Below are positions 1 through 11,615 of a stretch of 64,000 bases of DNA, in pieces. Under the pieces are notes generated by a model, which saw nothing but the letters and a program-made list of their open reading frames with translations, made no database searches and was not told the DNA's origin. The stretch is from Paguma larvata (taxonomy: Eukaryota; Chordata; Mammalia; Carnivora; Viverridae). The position numbers and the translations under genes were made by a program. Position 1 is the first letter of the stretch, and the number at the start of each line of letters is the position of its first letter. Location: positions 111,217,699-111,281,698 of the forward strand of contig CM057828.1 of the NCBI GenBank assembly GCA_030068075.1, in the 5' to 3' direction.

Positions 1-2355
1 TCTCCAGGAAGGATTTCAAAGGAGGTTTGCTCTGACTCCTTCGTGGCCTGAAGGAGACACACCTTCCAGTGAGCGGTAAACCCAGGCCTAAAAAGGGCCT
101 CTTTCCCTGCCTGAAATTTATCTTTGAAAGCCCCTGGGTCCCTGTAGCCCGTGGGTGGCATTCCTGGGGGCCACGGAGATACGCTTATGAATGATTCACC
201 TCCGGAGTGGGTGGCCCCTGAAGGCCTTTTGCAGAAGCCTGGCGATTGTTTTAAAGCTTCCTAACTGAGCCGCACAGAGCTCTCAGGAGGCCTATCAGGA
301 GTTTACTCTTTCAGACCTCCGCAAGCCCCGGCCACATTACCCAAGGTGAAGCCGAGGTTAGGTTCCTCCGGCGCGCTTCTCGGCAGCAGGGGAAACGATC
401 GGATTTTCAAACGTGGACCTTCCGGTGGCCCTTTGGAAGGGTCTTTGTAGTCGCTGGAGCCAAAGTTCCAAGGGGAGGTTACTATGCGCATCCAGCAAGG
501 GTGACCGGGGAGGCGAAGAGAAAATGGCAAGTGCCATTTCTCCTTGTCCTCGGGTTACTCACATCTGGACCCTTTGGACACGCTCTCGTCCTCCTTTGGC
601 GGGATCCACAGAAGGTCACGGAGCTTGCCCCCTGTGGTCGGGCCCACCTACGTGGGGCCCGGAGGCAAACTCACCCTGGAGACACATCGGAGACGGGATA
701 AGCGGGGCGTGTATTTGGAAACCTTCTCCATGGCTGTGTCAGTTCTCAGAGCGCAGGAAGGGCAGTCCGGCCCGTGCCAGATGTGGGGGCGCCGGGCGTT
801 TCTCCTGGGAAAGGAGCCTGGTCTTCCAGGTCTGAGGGTGTGGCGGTCCGCGCTGAACGAAGGCTCCAGGGGTGGAAGGAGTGGACAGATGGGCTCTGCC
901 CGTGATGCACAGGGCAGTGTCTGCGGCCCCAGGCATCCCTCATTATGTAAAACCAGCCATTGCCATCACTAACCTCCGCTTCCTGTTTTGAAGCGGCAAC
1001 ATAATGGGACCTCTGTAGTTCATTTGTTTGACTAAGAAACAGAATTCGGCTGTGTGGCTCCCAGAGTGGAAAGATAAAATTCAAATGGTCAGAAATGGTC
1101 AGTTTTTTCAGACCACAGGAAGTCAGATGGGAAAAAAAAACAAACCCACATTCCTCTTTCAAGTTAGGTTTAAGCCTAATTGTAAGCAAATGATCAGAAA
1201 GATGTTACAATGTATTGTAGGTGGTGGACGGGGAGGTGGGAGCGTCCCCTGCTCTGCTCGTAAGGGAGGGACCTCCCAGAAGCTGTACCTTGGCTAATTC
1301 TGAGCTCAAGAGAGAGTTTCTCAGAGGCATCAACTTTGGCAAGCAAGCTTTTGCAGAGTGGGAAATTGAGCATTTCAGGAGAAGAAATAATTGGCCTTGG
1401 CACCACACCTTGACTTTTTTCTACCCAGGCTGTAGAAAAAAATCCCAGCAAATGGGGCCCAACATTACAGAGTAGAATGGAATTGAGGAAAATAAAAACC
1501 TTGGAAGTGCAAAGCTGACAGTCTGCCAAGACAGTGGATAACATCGTTGTCACAACATCCCTACTGATATAGTAACAAAGTTGTTCTACTCCATTTATTT
1601 GCAGGCTTGCCCTTCATCTTCTTCCAGGTGAGAATTGGCTTAGAAGGAGACTAAGTGGCCGTAACATCTGCAGTTGGTGTTAGATGCTGATGTGCTTTAA
1701 TAACTCCAGAGCCGTTCACGTCTGAAGACAGAAGGAGGAGACAGACTACCGTTCTGAATCTTTATCAAGCTGCGATTCTTGCATATTCAGAAACACGGAG
1801 TGTTCGGAGTAGGCACAGTAAGAGATGCCAAGATTCTTTACAATGGTCGGTCTCGGGGAAGTAGGGCGAGCTGGGTCAAGAGGCACTAGCCTCCCCCTAT
1901 GAGTTCAGCATGCCAGCCTTTGTTTTGCCAATATCATCATCCAAGGAGCCTCTCCCTCCTCGGTGCTGCAGTGTTTGGTTAATATTACAACAAGTAAAAA
2001 TTTGATCACCTTAGAATTAAGGTATCCACACTGGTCCCTCCTTGACTGGAAACTCTTGAGGGTGAAGGGCCCAGATGCTCTTAGTGGCAAGTCTAGCAGG
2101 TGAATTCCGCTGAAGTCCATGCACTAAGGAAGCAGAAACACTCCCTGGGGAACCATACGAAGATAAATGACAAGATAACATGGAGAAGCTCAGCTGGCCT
2201 CCGAAATAAGTGCTGTTCTGCCCACATGTTGGTACAAAAGCAGAGCTACCTAGACACGTGGGTAAGAGATTGTGCTGTGCATCTGTGTGGCTTTCTTTAT
2301 CCTGTAAGTTCAGCTGCTGGAAGACAGCATCACGTGCAGCCAGCCTTTCACTAGT
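1..2355. other. Non-coding stretch, nothing recognised apart from the CpG-rich patch
   Basis: I see no exon with paired splice sites, no SINE and no clear LINE here. The short frames over 413-972 fall in the GC-rich part and have no family resemblance. From about 1000 onward the sequence becomes AT-richer and featureless. Confidence 0.5.
300..870. promoter_or_regulatory. CpG-rich patch (weak CpG-island-like)
   Basis: By hand count there are about thirty or more CpG pairs in roughly 550 bp, at about 58-60% GC. That is much denser than the rest of the window, where CpGs are scarce outside SINE heads and L1 5' regions. It includes a GGCGCGC-type cluster near 370 and GGCGCCGGGCG near 788. No recognisable coding exon was found in it. 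It could be a promoter or enhancer of an unseen transcript, or simply a decaying GC-rich region. Confidence 0.4.
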
Positions 2356-2359
2356 TTCT

Positions 2360-2455
2360 GAAACTTGATTGAGTGTCTACACAAGGCACCATGCAAGGTT
2401 CTGGGGAGTCCAACAAAGCCAGGCCTTACCTTCAAGGAGCTTCCGGTCTATGAGG
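2360..2455 (-). repeat. L2/MIR-type relic
   Basis: The stretch 'gagtgtctacacaaggcaccatgcaaggttctggg' type text matches the common 'tactatgtgccaggcactgttctaggc' end of ancient LINE/SINE families, followed by the 'ccttcaaggagcttccggtcta' part. It is heavily diverged. Confidence 0.45.
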
Positions 2456-2880
2456 TCCCAATGATGGGACATGGGATAACATTAACCAAATAATCTTGCA
2501 AATAGATATATAATTAAGACCCACGATTAGTGCCTTGAAGGAAAGTGCAGGGTATAGAGAGTATAGCAGGGAACACTCTGAGGGAGGAGGAGGAAGCTGG
2601 AGGTATGCATGCAAGGGAAGGAGGACAGTCTTTTGAAGGCCAGATACAGGGACTATTTAGGAAGAAGAAGAGAAACCCAATCTTAGCAATCATACTTGGT
2701 CGGCTACTGAGACCCTTGCCATCAAAATAATCAGTGAATTACATCTGGCTTGTTTACAACACGAGCCTTTTCTACATAGTGGTCCTATAGATGCACAGGA
2801 TGATGGGTAGATTTTCATGAGCACAAATCTTGGATGGAAATATTTGTATTGAATCCTGTTGTCCAATAATAACCGATATT

Positions 2881-3046
2881 TTATTTTTTTAAGTTTACTT
2901 ATTTATTTGAAAGAGAGAGAGAGCAAGCATGTAAGTGGGGAGGGACAGAGAGAGAGACAATCCCCAGTGGGCTCTGCACTGACAGTGAGTAGCCTCATGC
3001 GGGACTCAAACTCACGAACCATGAGATCATGACCTGAGCAGAGATC
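2881..3046 (-). repeat. Carnivore tRNA-derived SINE, antisense, 5' part (split by another SINE)
   Basis: An antisense SINE: T-rich start, GAGAGAG tract, then the complement of the SINE head. It is interrupted at 3060 by a sense SINE and continues at 3306-3333 (ACCGGCTGAACCACCCAGG, then GGCCCC). A diverged target duplication around the outer ends (GATATTTTA near 2874, GGTATTTTA near 3341) is plausible. Confidence 0.85.
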
Positions 3047-3059
3047 AAGAATAGGACGC

Positions 3060-3292
3060 ATGGGGCGCCTGGGTGGCTCAGTCGGTTGGGCGGCTGACTT
3101 CAGCTCAGGTCATGATCTCGTGGTCTGTGAGTTCGAGCCCCGCGTCGGACTCTGTGCTGATGGCTCAGAGCCTGGAGCCTGCTTCCGATTCTGTGTCTCC
3201 TCTCTCTCTGCCCTTCCCCTGTTCATGCTGTGCCTCTATGTCTCTCAAAAATAAAAAAAAAAAAAAAAATTAAAAAAATAAAAAAAAAATTT
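3060..3292 (+). repeat. Feliform SINE inserted into another SINE
   Basis: Full-length SINE with head GGGGCGCCTGGGTGGCTCAG, GTTCGAGCCCCGCG box B, the CTC tract and a long A-rich tail. The 13-bp target-site duplication AAGAATAGGACGC is perfect (3047-3059 and 3293-3305) and lies inside the older antisense SINE, so the insertion order is certain. Confidence 0.95.
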
Positions 3293-3333
3293 AAGAATAG
3301 GACGCTTAACCGGCTGAACCACCCAGGGGCCCC
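3293..3333 (-). repeat. Carnivore SINE, antisense, 3' continuation of the split outer element
   Basis: It holds the right copy of the 13-bp duplication and then the complement of the SINE head. This is the remainder of the element that begins at 2881. Confidence 0.85.
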
Positions 3334-3993
3334 GATAATGGGTATTTTAAATGAAATGTGCTGTGTTTATAATGTCCCTCCAACCCCCAACACATAACAG
3401 AACTGGCAAACCCAAGGGAGTCATCTTACACAGTAACATGGAGTGTTTTCCCTAGCATTTTGTGTAGACAGATCAGTTTTGAATTAGAAGTTTTTCCTTC
3501 TTTTTTCTACTCTTGAACATAATTTTATGCTCGCAAGTTGTTCCTCTCTTCTTCTCCTCCATACTTACTAAATACAAAAGGCTAACTCTAAAGCCAGAAA
3601 TTTGTTTGTTTTCATTACTCGGGTTATATTCATGTTATTACTTCCCATACGCTTGTTTGGAAGTGAAAATGTTGTTGTTAGTTTTAAAGTTTAATTAGCT
3701 CAGAACTTGAACCAAAACAACTTCTGGACCATGAAATAAGAACATGACGTCATGGCTTGAACAATTCCAACAAACTTTAAACTACTATGCTAGTGCTGTG
3801 TTTATCCTGTTTATTCTATTTTTATGTTATTATTACAGTCATTCTTACTGTGGAAAGCATGCGTGCAAAGTTTGACCAAATATTGTTGAACATGGATCAT
3901 TTTTTTTCCTCCGCAGGTGAAGATATGGAAGTATTAGAGTTTAATTTGTTTTACATTTTTTCTGGTAAGGCATTCCCTTAAATCTAACCTAAC

Positions 3994-4018
3994 CTCATCT
4001 CATCTCATCTCATCTCAT
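3994..4018. repeat. (CATCT)n microsatellite
   Basis: Five consecutive CTCAT/CATCT pentamer units. Confidence 0.9.
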
Positions 4019-4257
4019 GTAATTTGTATTTTTTTTCAACTTTGGGGCAGCTGTTTATTTTTAATATACAAAGCAGAGATCTAGTATCCTAATTGGAAAT
4101 ATGAAAAAAATGATGAGAAAAATCTCAGAGAAGAAAGAGAAAGAAAAAAACGTTTTTCCTCAAGCAGAGAGCTGTTTTTGCTCTTTAGTATTCTCGTAAG
4201 GAATGTGGTACAAATGATATATTTTTAAAACTCACAACATTGTAAAGCCAAAGAAAT

Positions 4258-4385
4258 GAATTAGTCAAATTCTCCAATTTTATAGAAATTTGGGTCCTGA
4301 GATGTTGCCTTGTCCAGAGTCCCATTGCTGGTCAGCAGCAAAACTGGGACAAGAATTCAGGCTTCCCAATTTTTAGTCCAGTGAC
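4258..4385 (-). repeat. MIR relic, antisense
   Basis: Contains the antisense MIR order: 'ttttatagaaa...gatgttgccttgtcc...gcaaaactgggac...ttcaggcttccc'. Diverged. Confidence 0.5.
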
Positions 4386-4568
4386 TGTACCTCTTTTTGG
4401 AAGACTGGATTACTTGGTAATTTTAACCTTGCAATATAAACAAGGAAAATACTCCGATAACAATAAAACTTTAATTTTAGTCTTAGGGGTCCATATATTA
4501 TTGTGTTCTTGCTGCCCAAACTCCATTATTGTGACTCCTCCTTTCATACCTACTTTGTCTTCTTATAG

Positions 4569-4571
<3 letters not shown>

Positions 4572-4611
<40 letters not shown>
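4572..4611. repeat. (GT)n microsatellite
   Basis: About 20 uninterrupted TG dinucleotides. Confidence 0.97.
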
Positions 4612-5313
4612 CCTTCTTTCAAAAGCATTCTAGGAGGACCAGAACCACCCTGAATGTTATTCTTCAGCACCTACAATCTTCGACTATTAATCCATATGCA
4701 GTTTTACACATTTTAAGGAAATGCATCTACAAACCTTCTCTGCAGGGCTGAGCATTGCAGAAGCTGCAGTGATAAAAGCATGATGCTGCTTTCAAGGAAT
4801 TGACAACTTTGTTGGGAATTTGACTCTTTTGAAACTAACTTCTCCAAAGCAGATTCTGCTGAGGGTCACTGTAGAAGCAGAAACTAAATGCTACGAGAGG
4901 TTCACGGAAAGGAAAGATCATATTTGTGAAGACGGGGCTGGGGATGAATGAATTCAAAAGGGGTTCACAAAAAAGGCCGCCTTTGACACGACCTTGAAAG
5001 GTCAGTAGGGTTCCAATAGTTGGAGATGAAGAGAGAGTTTGTGTGCGATGTGGGAGGGAGCAGGGGCCAGATGACATCACCTGTCATTACAGACCTCCAG
5101 AGCCTTGGCCTCAAACTCTTCTTATGCAGTAGGCAGTGAATAAACGTGTGTTGAATGATTGATACTCTATACCAGGGTCCCTGTCATTCATGTCTGTCTT
5201 TGGTATAGAAGGCCCACAGATGCTGTGAGCCTGTGAGCTTATAGAGATAAGAAGAGGCCACAGGGCATGAAGGTTATGTTCATGAAGATCCTCACTGCCA
5301 TGCTTTGCCTCTC

Positions 5314-5731
5314 TCATGTACTTGAATGTCTGATCCAGAGATATTTGTCCTTGTTCCCTCTTTCAAAATCACTTATCTTCTGGCCCATGGCAGTTGTCCA
5401 TTTAGAATGATGGTGGTGTCCCATTTGCACAAAAGCTAACCCAGTTCCTAAAGATTTGAACACAATCCTCTCATAGGCTGGAGATTCCTCCTGCTGGCTC
5501 CTGTGGATGGCTGCAGACCACTCCGGTTTAATCGGAGTGTTCATGGCTGCAGGCTGAGTCTCTGCCCGGCTCCTCTGCAGTGCAACAGCCAGGTTGTTTT
5601 TCCGAACCTGGATGTACTGCACCTGTGGCAGCTTTGTCTCCTGGCCTTTCCCCAGGAATCTGCTCCAGGACCCTATCAGGCGAGAGTCTCTGACTCTTCG
5701 TGGAGCAGAATTGGCAGCTGATGTTCTTTCC
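5314..5731 (-). other. Unassigned coding-like frame, possible exon or gene relic
   Basis: A minus-strand frame stays open from a stop near 5784 to TGA at 5316-5314. No ATG sits at its beginning; the first in-frame ATG gives 76 codons (MNTPIKPEWS...). A good splice-acceptor shape (CCTGGCCATTTCAG) ends at 5732, so the frame could be a terminal coding exon of about 418 nt. Codon choice looks mammalian-coding (many CAG, GAG, CTG, GTG, ATC), without simple repeats. The C-terminal part reads SLGTGLAFVQMG, then TTAMGQKISDFERG and KYLWIR. The tail loosely resembles the end of MABP-type beta-prism domains, but I cannot identify a family. It could be a lost gene's exon, a retrocopy fragment or chance. 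Confidence 0.25.
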
Positions 5732-5830
5732 CTGAAATGGCCAGGCACCCTGATCTCAGAGATGGAGAGCACAATCACTGTCTAGACTAGAGGTTTACAA
5801 CCACAGTATGGAAATTTGCTGGTGAGTCCT

Positions 5831-6057
5831 GGGGCGCCTGGGTGGCTCAGTCGTTTAAGCATCCAACTTCGACTCAAGTCATGATCTTGTGGTCCTTGAG
5901 TTGGAGCCCTATGTTGGGCTCCGTGCTGACAGCTCAGAGCCTGGAGACTGCTTTGGATTCTCTCTCCCTCTCTCTCTGCCATTCCCTGCTCATGCTCTGT
6001 CTCTCTCTCAAAAATGAATAAATGTTAAAATAATTTAAAAAACAACAACAAAAACTT
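5831..6057 (+). repeat. Feliform SINE
   Basis: Head GGGGCGCCTGGGTGGCTCAG, the CTGACAGCTCAGAGCCTGGAG block, CT tract and A-rich tail. The target duplication of 18 bp, AATTTGCTGGTGAGTCCT (5813-5830), is repeated at 6058-6075 with one mismatch. Confidence 0.95.
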
Positions 6058-6149
6058 AATTTGCTGGCGAGTCCTGTCAGTTGTGATCATGTTGCCAGAA
6101 ACGAGTGGCAAGCAAAAGAGCACTTAAGCTTAAAGGTCATCCAGCTACA

Positions 6150-6352
6150 GGGCACCTGGGTTGAGCTCAGTCGGTTGAGCCTCTGACCTCAGTTCAGGTC
6201 ATGATCTCACATTTCATGAGTTCGGGCCCTGTGTTGGGCTCTGTGCTGACAGCTCAGAGCCTGGAGCCTGCCTCAGATTCTGTGTCTCCCTCTCTCTCTC
6301 TCTACCTCTTCCCCACTTCTGCTTTCTCTCCTGTCTCAAAAATAAATCAACC
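6150..6352 (+). repeat. Feliform SINE, slightly degraded head
   Basis: GGGCACCTGGGTTGAGCTCAG head (one inserted base pair region), the CTGACAGCTCAGAGCCTGGAG block, CT tract and AAAAATAAAT tail. Confidence 0.93.
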
Positions 6353-9300
6353 ATGCAGCTAAACAATTAGAAAGGATCCAGTGTTTTTCCAAAAGTCACA
6401 CTCATCCCATTTGGCAGTGTGGTTCTGGCCTGGGGTAGAACAGAGCGGACTTACAGGTTAGCAGGCTGGGATTGCCACACCACATCCATCTTCCTGGCAC
6501 ACGTGGGCCCATAAAGGTGAGACAGCTTGTGAGTTCATCAGCCAGGCATTTCCCCATGGAATGGAGATTGAGAAATGCTGGTTTGATGCATATCAAAACT
6601 GAGGGAGGTCCTTAGGGATTGAGCACAGGTTGGGGAGCCGTCTGCGTGCATTTGCAATGACTGTGCTGGTGACTTTTCATTGAAAAGATATCCAGATATC
6701 CCCTCCAGATAAGGGGAGCCATACCCTGTTGAGCTAGGGTTAGGCAGGGTGGCCTCATTCATTTACCCATTGTTCCTTAAACCCTGTGCTAGGTGCCAAT
6801 GATACAGCAGGGAAAGAGAGCCAGCTCTTGCCTTGGGGAGCTCAAGGTCTAATAAGGTTCCCTGCAGTGTCATCAGTGACTAGTGTAGGATATGGGAATA
6901 CAGGAGGTCGAAGACATTATTTCAATTTATAGATGACTTAATCAAAACCTGCTCAGAGATAATACAAGTAGATCCTTGAAGCCTTTGCTTGCTGGAAATT
7001 TTGTAGATGATTGTGTCTGTACCAGAGTAGCAATGTGGTTGTAAATGTTTTCAGGTACTACTTTCTCTACATAGGACAGGGTCAGTCTTCTATGAAGACT
7101 TCTGGGACGGGCATCAGGAGACCTGTCCTGGTCACTGACTTTTCAACCAGGTGGAGGTACTATCTGTTTGAGTCTCAGTTTCTCTATCAGTAGGAACAGA
7201 CAATAACATCTTTTCCTTTTTCTCTTCACTGAGGCTCTGTGTTAAGTGAGTCAATATATGGTTTCTTGTGAAGGCAATTGTATTAGTTTCGAGGAGCTGC
7301 TGTAGTTTGTTACTTTAGTAACAAGTAAATTTTAATTTAGTAGTTAGTTTGTTCCAGGAGCTGCTGTAGTTTTGAACTTTGTTCAAAAACAATGCTGGCA
7401 TCTTAGAACAACAGAAATTCATCTGCTCACAGTTCTAGAAGGCAAAAGTCTGATATCAAGGTGTTGGCAGAGTTGGTTTTTCTTGGGGGTCTGAAAGAGA
7501 ATCCATCCCAGGCCTCCCTTTAGTTTCCGGTGACCCTTGACTTAGAGCTGCATAGGCTTCTACAGAGTCTCTGCCTCTGTTTTCACACGGCCCTGTGTTC
7601 TCAGGCTCTCCGTGCCTGCTCCTTGTCTCTTTCTTAGAATGACAGTTGTCATTGGATTTGGGACTTACTCTAATCTAGCATGATCTCATCTCCAGATGCT
7701 TACATGTCCATATCCACAAAGACCCTTATCCTAAATAAGGTCACGTCCTGAGGTTCTGGTTGGACCTATCTTTTGGGGCTGGATTTCTACTCACTGCAGT
7801 AACTTTATAGTTCTTGGGGGATCTTCAAGAGTTTACATGGCAGTGGTCCCATCCGGAACACTAGTAGTCGGTGAGTAATTTGAAAATACAATAATAGCTA
7901 CAATTCTGAATTCAGATCATAGATTTAAAGGAGTTCAATTTACAGATGAATCTCCCACCCCTAGCATTTGATTCACACCTTGAGGAGTTTGCTAAAGGAA
8001 GCGTTTTTTCTCCCTTCCCTCTCTCTTTCTGTCTCTTGCCAAGTGACCTATAAAGAGGAATGACCTTGGTCAGATCCATTTTGACTCTAGATCTCTCTCC
8101 CTGCAGAACCAACTGGTGGTTCTTAGCCAGTAACCTGAGATTTGTTGTGGCTAAATCGGACATGGCCGTAAAAATTTGACACAGTCGTTAAGCTACACTT
8201 TTTTATTACTGATTTGAAAGGTTATAGGTTAATAAAGAGGTTTAAAGATGTAAATAATGAAAGAGCAGAAAATGATAACACAATTGTGAATCTTCGAACA
8301 TGACTTGTCATTAACAAGTATCCTGTGTTAGATACTGATGATCACAGGGAAGAATTTCACTTCAGAACTACACGATGTTTCCCAAACCTCTCCTGGCATA
8401 CGTAGATAACAGTAACACTTCTAGGGCACATCAGGGTCAAGGGAGGAGGCTGCCTGCAGCCAGAGCCACTGAGGGAGGGGCGGCATCTCATCACTCATAG
8501 GGTTTGCTTGCAGTGGCCCCTGATGGGTGCCCAGTCATGGAAAGCCATGCAGGACAGACCTGAATGATCATGGACTTGCCATCGGTGTAGGTGGCCCAGA
8601 TTTACAGTGTCTTATCGAGTGGTATGACTTCAAGAAATGGAAACTCTCCTACCATTTACCAAAGAAACTACATCCTCGGTATGTTGGTCCTTCCAAGATT
8701 TTTCTAGTTCTTAAACCTCCTTATGAAATAAGCCAGAAGTCAGTCAAGTAAATTGGAATAGTTCAGAGGAGCACAAATCATTCACCTAGTAGGAATTAAT
8801 GACAGAAACTGAGACTAGTTGAGGGGTAGGAAAAGGAAGGATTTTGGTTCAGGTCAACTGTGAACTTTGTTCAAAAAAACTTATGCTTTTCGAGACTCAT
8901 TTTCTCTGTTAGTTAAAACTTAATATCTGCCCGACTCTCCAATGGTTTCTTTATTAAGACTTAAAGGAAGAAAATGAATGTGGAAGTTAGTGCATAAAAG
9001 TTAGAATTCTTAGTGGCGCACAGAATTTGAGGAGATACTTTGAGGGTCATGCAGTGACCCAGTGCCTTTCTTCCTTCACCCTAGTTACTAGCAATTATTT
9101 TGTGCAATATATTATTAACAACGGAACAAGCCCTTGAAGCTCCACCAGTGTTCTGGGCATCAAGGGGAGCCAGTGATTTGGGGAGAGACAGGCAGAGGTA
9201 GGGTCAAACACATGATTCTAGACCAGTGAAGTCTTTTCCTTTTGTGACAGTGCCTGGCTTAGTACCTTGTCAACACTCAATATTTAGGATTCTAGAGTCG

Positions 9301-9725
9301 AAGGAACCTCAGGGATGACCTGACTCTGTGATGGCCAAACTACCCGAGAGTGGAGGGGCAGGTATAACAGGCAGGTACCATCCCTTCTCTCTTGGTGTGG
9401 CTCTGCTCCTGTTTGTTTTGACTTGGATGTTTCAATAACAACAACAAAGGAGAATGTCTATGTGTCTTTCATCCCCGACCTTCCTCCCAAAGGCGAACTT
9501 CAGCTACTTTCGTTCACATCCAGGACCTGTCACTGACCACTTGGAATCTCAAATGAGTCACTGACCACTCTCTGAGGCTGTTTTCCAGGTTCATCTGGGA
9601 GACTACAGAAGAGAAGCCTCATCCTCATCCTCAAAAGTGTTGTTTTTCTTAGAAGAGCAGGAAGGGTATCCTTAAGAGCCAAAGGGGTGACTCTATGTAA
9701 TTGGAATAAAAATAGAGTGGGGGGT
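6353..9725. other. Non-coding stretch with weak ancient repeats
   Basis: It contains L2/MIR-like relics (about 6765-6850 and 7110-7260). There is also an old repeat of unnamed family at about 7290-7800, whose text resembles the common 'cacagttctagaaggcaaaagtc...atcaaggtgttggcagagttgg' mammalian repeat. Within it the 17-mer AGGAGCTGCTGTAGTTT occurs twice about 56 bp apart. Nothing recognisable at 7860-9725. Confidence 0.45.
7110..7260 (+). repeat. MIR relic, sense
   Basis: 'ggtcactgacttttcaacc...gagtctcagtttctctatcag...aacagacaataacatc' follows MIR order (cytosine-rich middle, 'cctcagtttcc' motif). Confidence 0.45.
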
Positions 9726-9930
9726 GGGGAGCCAGGGTGGCTCAGTCAGTTGAGCAACTGACTTTTGATTTCAGCTCAGGTCATGATCCCAGGGTCCTGG
9801 GATTGAGTCCCACATCAGGCTCTGTGCTGAGTGTGGGGCCTGCTTGGGATTCTCCCTCTCTTACCCTCTGCCCCTCTCCCTTGCTCATATGTGCTCTTTC
9901 TCTATAAAAACAAAAACAAAAACAAAAATA
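9726..9930 (+). repeat. Carnivore SINE (older subfamily)
   Basis: Head GGGGAGCCAGGGTGGCTCAG, then the variant GATTTCAGCTCAGGTCATGA and 'tgagtgtggggcctgcttggg' in place of the CTGACAGCTCAG block, and a CAAAAA-repeat tail. AAAAATAGAGTGG before and AAAAATAGAATAGG after suggest a target duplication. Confidence 0.93.
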
Positions 9931-11483
9931 GAATAGGAAGATGAATTGCTCTGCAGCCCATAGTGCAAGATACGCACATTTCTTTTTGTCTTAAATTAAA
10001 TGATTCTTCTCTCTTTCCAACCACTGGACTGGCAAGCCTTCCGATCTCAGTAGCTTTTGTGAGTCTTCATCCATCATTTGGAAGCAGATGAGAACGCCAA
10101 ATCTTACATGCTGTATGAAAATCAGGTAAGATCATCTAGCTTTCTGACTAATAATTGCACCTGAGATCCTTAGCTCTCTTTCCAAGCTGGCCGCCCTGCT
10201 GGTGGCATCCACTTTCACCACACTGAGCCAGACCCCTGTTTGGTCTCCTACCCCCATCAGAGTAATACTGTGTCTCTGCCATGTGTTAAAACCAACTTCT
10301 TTGGCTCTCTCCGAGTCTGGCCCTAAACTGAGCAATACCTCTCTTCCTCTGGGATGAGCTAGCTTATCCCACCTCAAGGTGACATCTCAAGGGGCTGAGG
10401 TGGGGAAATTGAGCCCAGAACTCCAAACCCAAAGGCTTAGCCATGCTAGATGGGAGAGGGAAGGGAAAGTTCCTTTTTCATTTTCTTTGATGATGAGTCC
10501 TCAGTGGCAAGAAGGATGGAACACCAAAGAAATTCTCCATAACTCATCAATAAATGGCAATATTCATGGCTATTTAAAAAAGTGTTTAAAAACAAGAACG
10601 AATAGTACAAGTGGAGGATATGTTGCCAATGTTTATTGAGCAATCAGCCTTGAATGTCCTGGAATGTCCTTTTCTCTCAGAAAAATCTTAATTCTCCATA
10701 AATTAGCATCAGCCATTAGGATAATATAGCTAGGAAATACGATAACTGAAAGAAAAATTGGATTGATCCAGCATTCTCTACAAGTCTTGTACTTTTTTCC
10801 TTATCTGGATTCTAGGCTTTACTGAAGGGCGGGCTGAGGTTTTAATGTGTTATCTTTTCTGTCAAAGAGAACATCAGAAGATAACACAATATATAATGAG
10901 TATTTGTTGCATGTCAGGTTGTGTGCCAGATAGTCTACCCATATTTGTTTCACCAAATCTTAATAACACTGTGAGGCAGGTATTATTATCTTACTTTACG
11001 CATTACTCACCTGCAGAGACTAAATACATTTCCATCACTTAACTAGTAAGTGAATGAATCCAGTACTGGAATCTAAAGTCTACTATTTTAAATTTCAATG
11101 TTCATTCTGATAACCCATGTTATTAACAAGGGAGAAGATGGAGGACTTTGTTTTCCTTCAGGTGGATAATTTTATACAAATATGTGGGTATATAATATTT
11201 TAGTGCCGGCTAACTGACAAAACCTGGATGGTATAATAATGAGTAGGAAAGGAAGAGGGAGAAAGAGGAATGAGATGGAAAAATACAGGGAGACATGGAT
11301 ACACATGTACACTCCATGTTCCTTTGACTCCAACCAGCCAATGAAAGGACTGAATAGAAGTGAATCTTCTGAAAGACACTGACTTTAGAAAAGTTGTCAA
11401 CAAAGTCTTTGAGCAGCTGTTTGCTGATATCACATCTGAAGGCAAAATTTGAGTGTGTCTAAATGTTATATTAGGAAAGAATA
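9931..11483. other. Non-coding stretch
   Basis: Only an antisense MIR relic (10866-11075) is recognisable. Short frames on both strands at 10132-10643 show no family resemblance. Confidence 0.5.
10866..11075 (-). repeat. MIR relic, antisense
   Basis: 'gagtatttgttgcatgtcaggttgtgtgcc...cttaataacactgtgaggcaggtattattatc...aactagtaagtgaatgaatccagtactgg' is clear antisense MIR order. Confidence 0.65.
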
Positions 11484-11615
11484 AAGGAAGGAAGGAAGGA
11501 AGGAAGGAAGGAAGGAAGGAAGGAAGGAAGGAAGGAAGGAAAGAAGAAAGCAAGGAAGGAAGGAAGGAAAGAAGAAAGGAAAGAAGGAAGGAAGGAAGAA
11601 AGGAAGAAAGAAAGG
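11484..11615. repeat. (GGAA)n microsatellite / long purine tract
   Basis: About 130 bp of pure purine on the plus strand, mostly GGAA units with GAAA and GCAAGG interruptions. The long frames over it (poly-Phe/Ser/Leu on minus, KEGR repeats on plus) are artefacts of the repeat. Confidence 0.97.

Larger units (their letters stand above)
3334..5313. other. AT-rich non-coding stretch
   Basis: It contains a CATCT pentamer run (3994-4018), a MIR-like relic (4258-4385) and a GT microsatellite (4572-4611). No exon is recognisable elsewhere; short frames here have no family resemblance. Confidence 0.5.

Noticed and set aside
413..972. Overlapping 60-142-codon frames in the CpG-rich patch
   Set aside because: Several frames overlap in GC-rich DNA with no splice structure, family resemblance or codon bias.
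8527..8751. 74-codon frame starting MPSHGKPCRTDLNDHG
   Set aside because: No acceptor/donor pair that would make an exon and no family match; likely chance.
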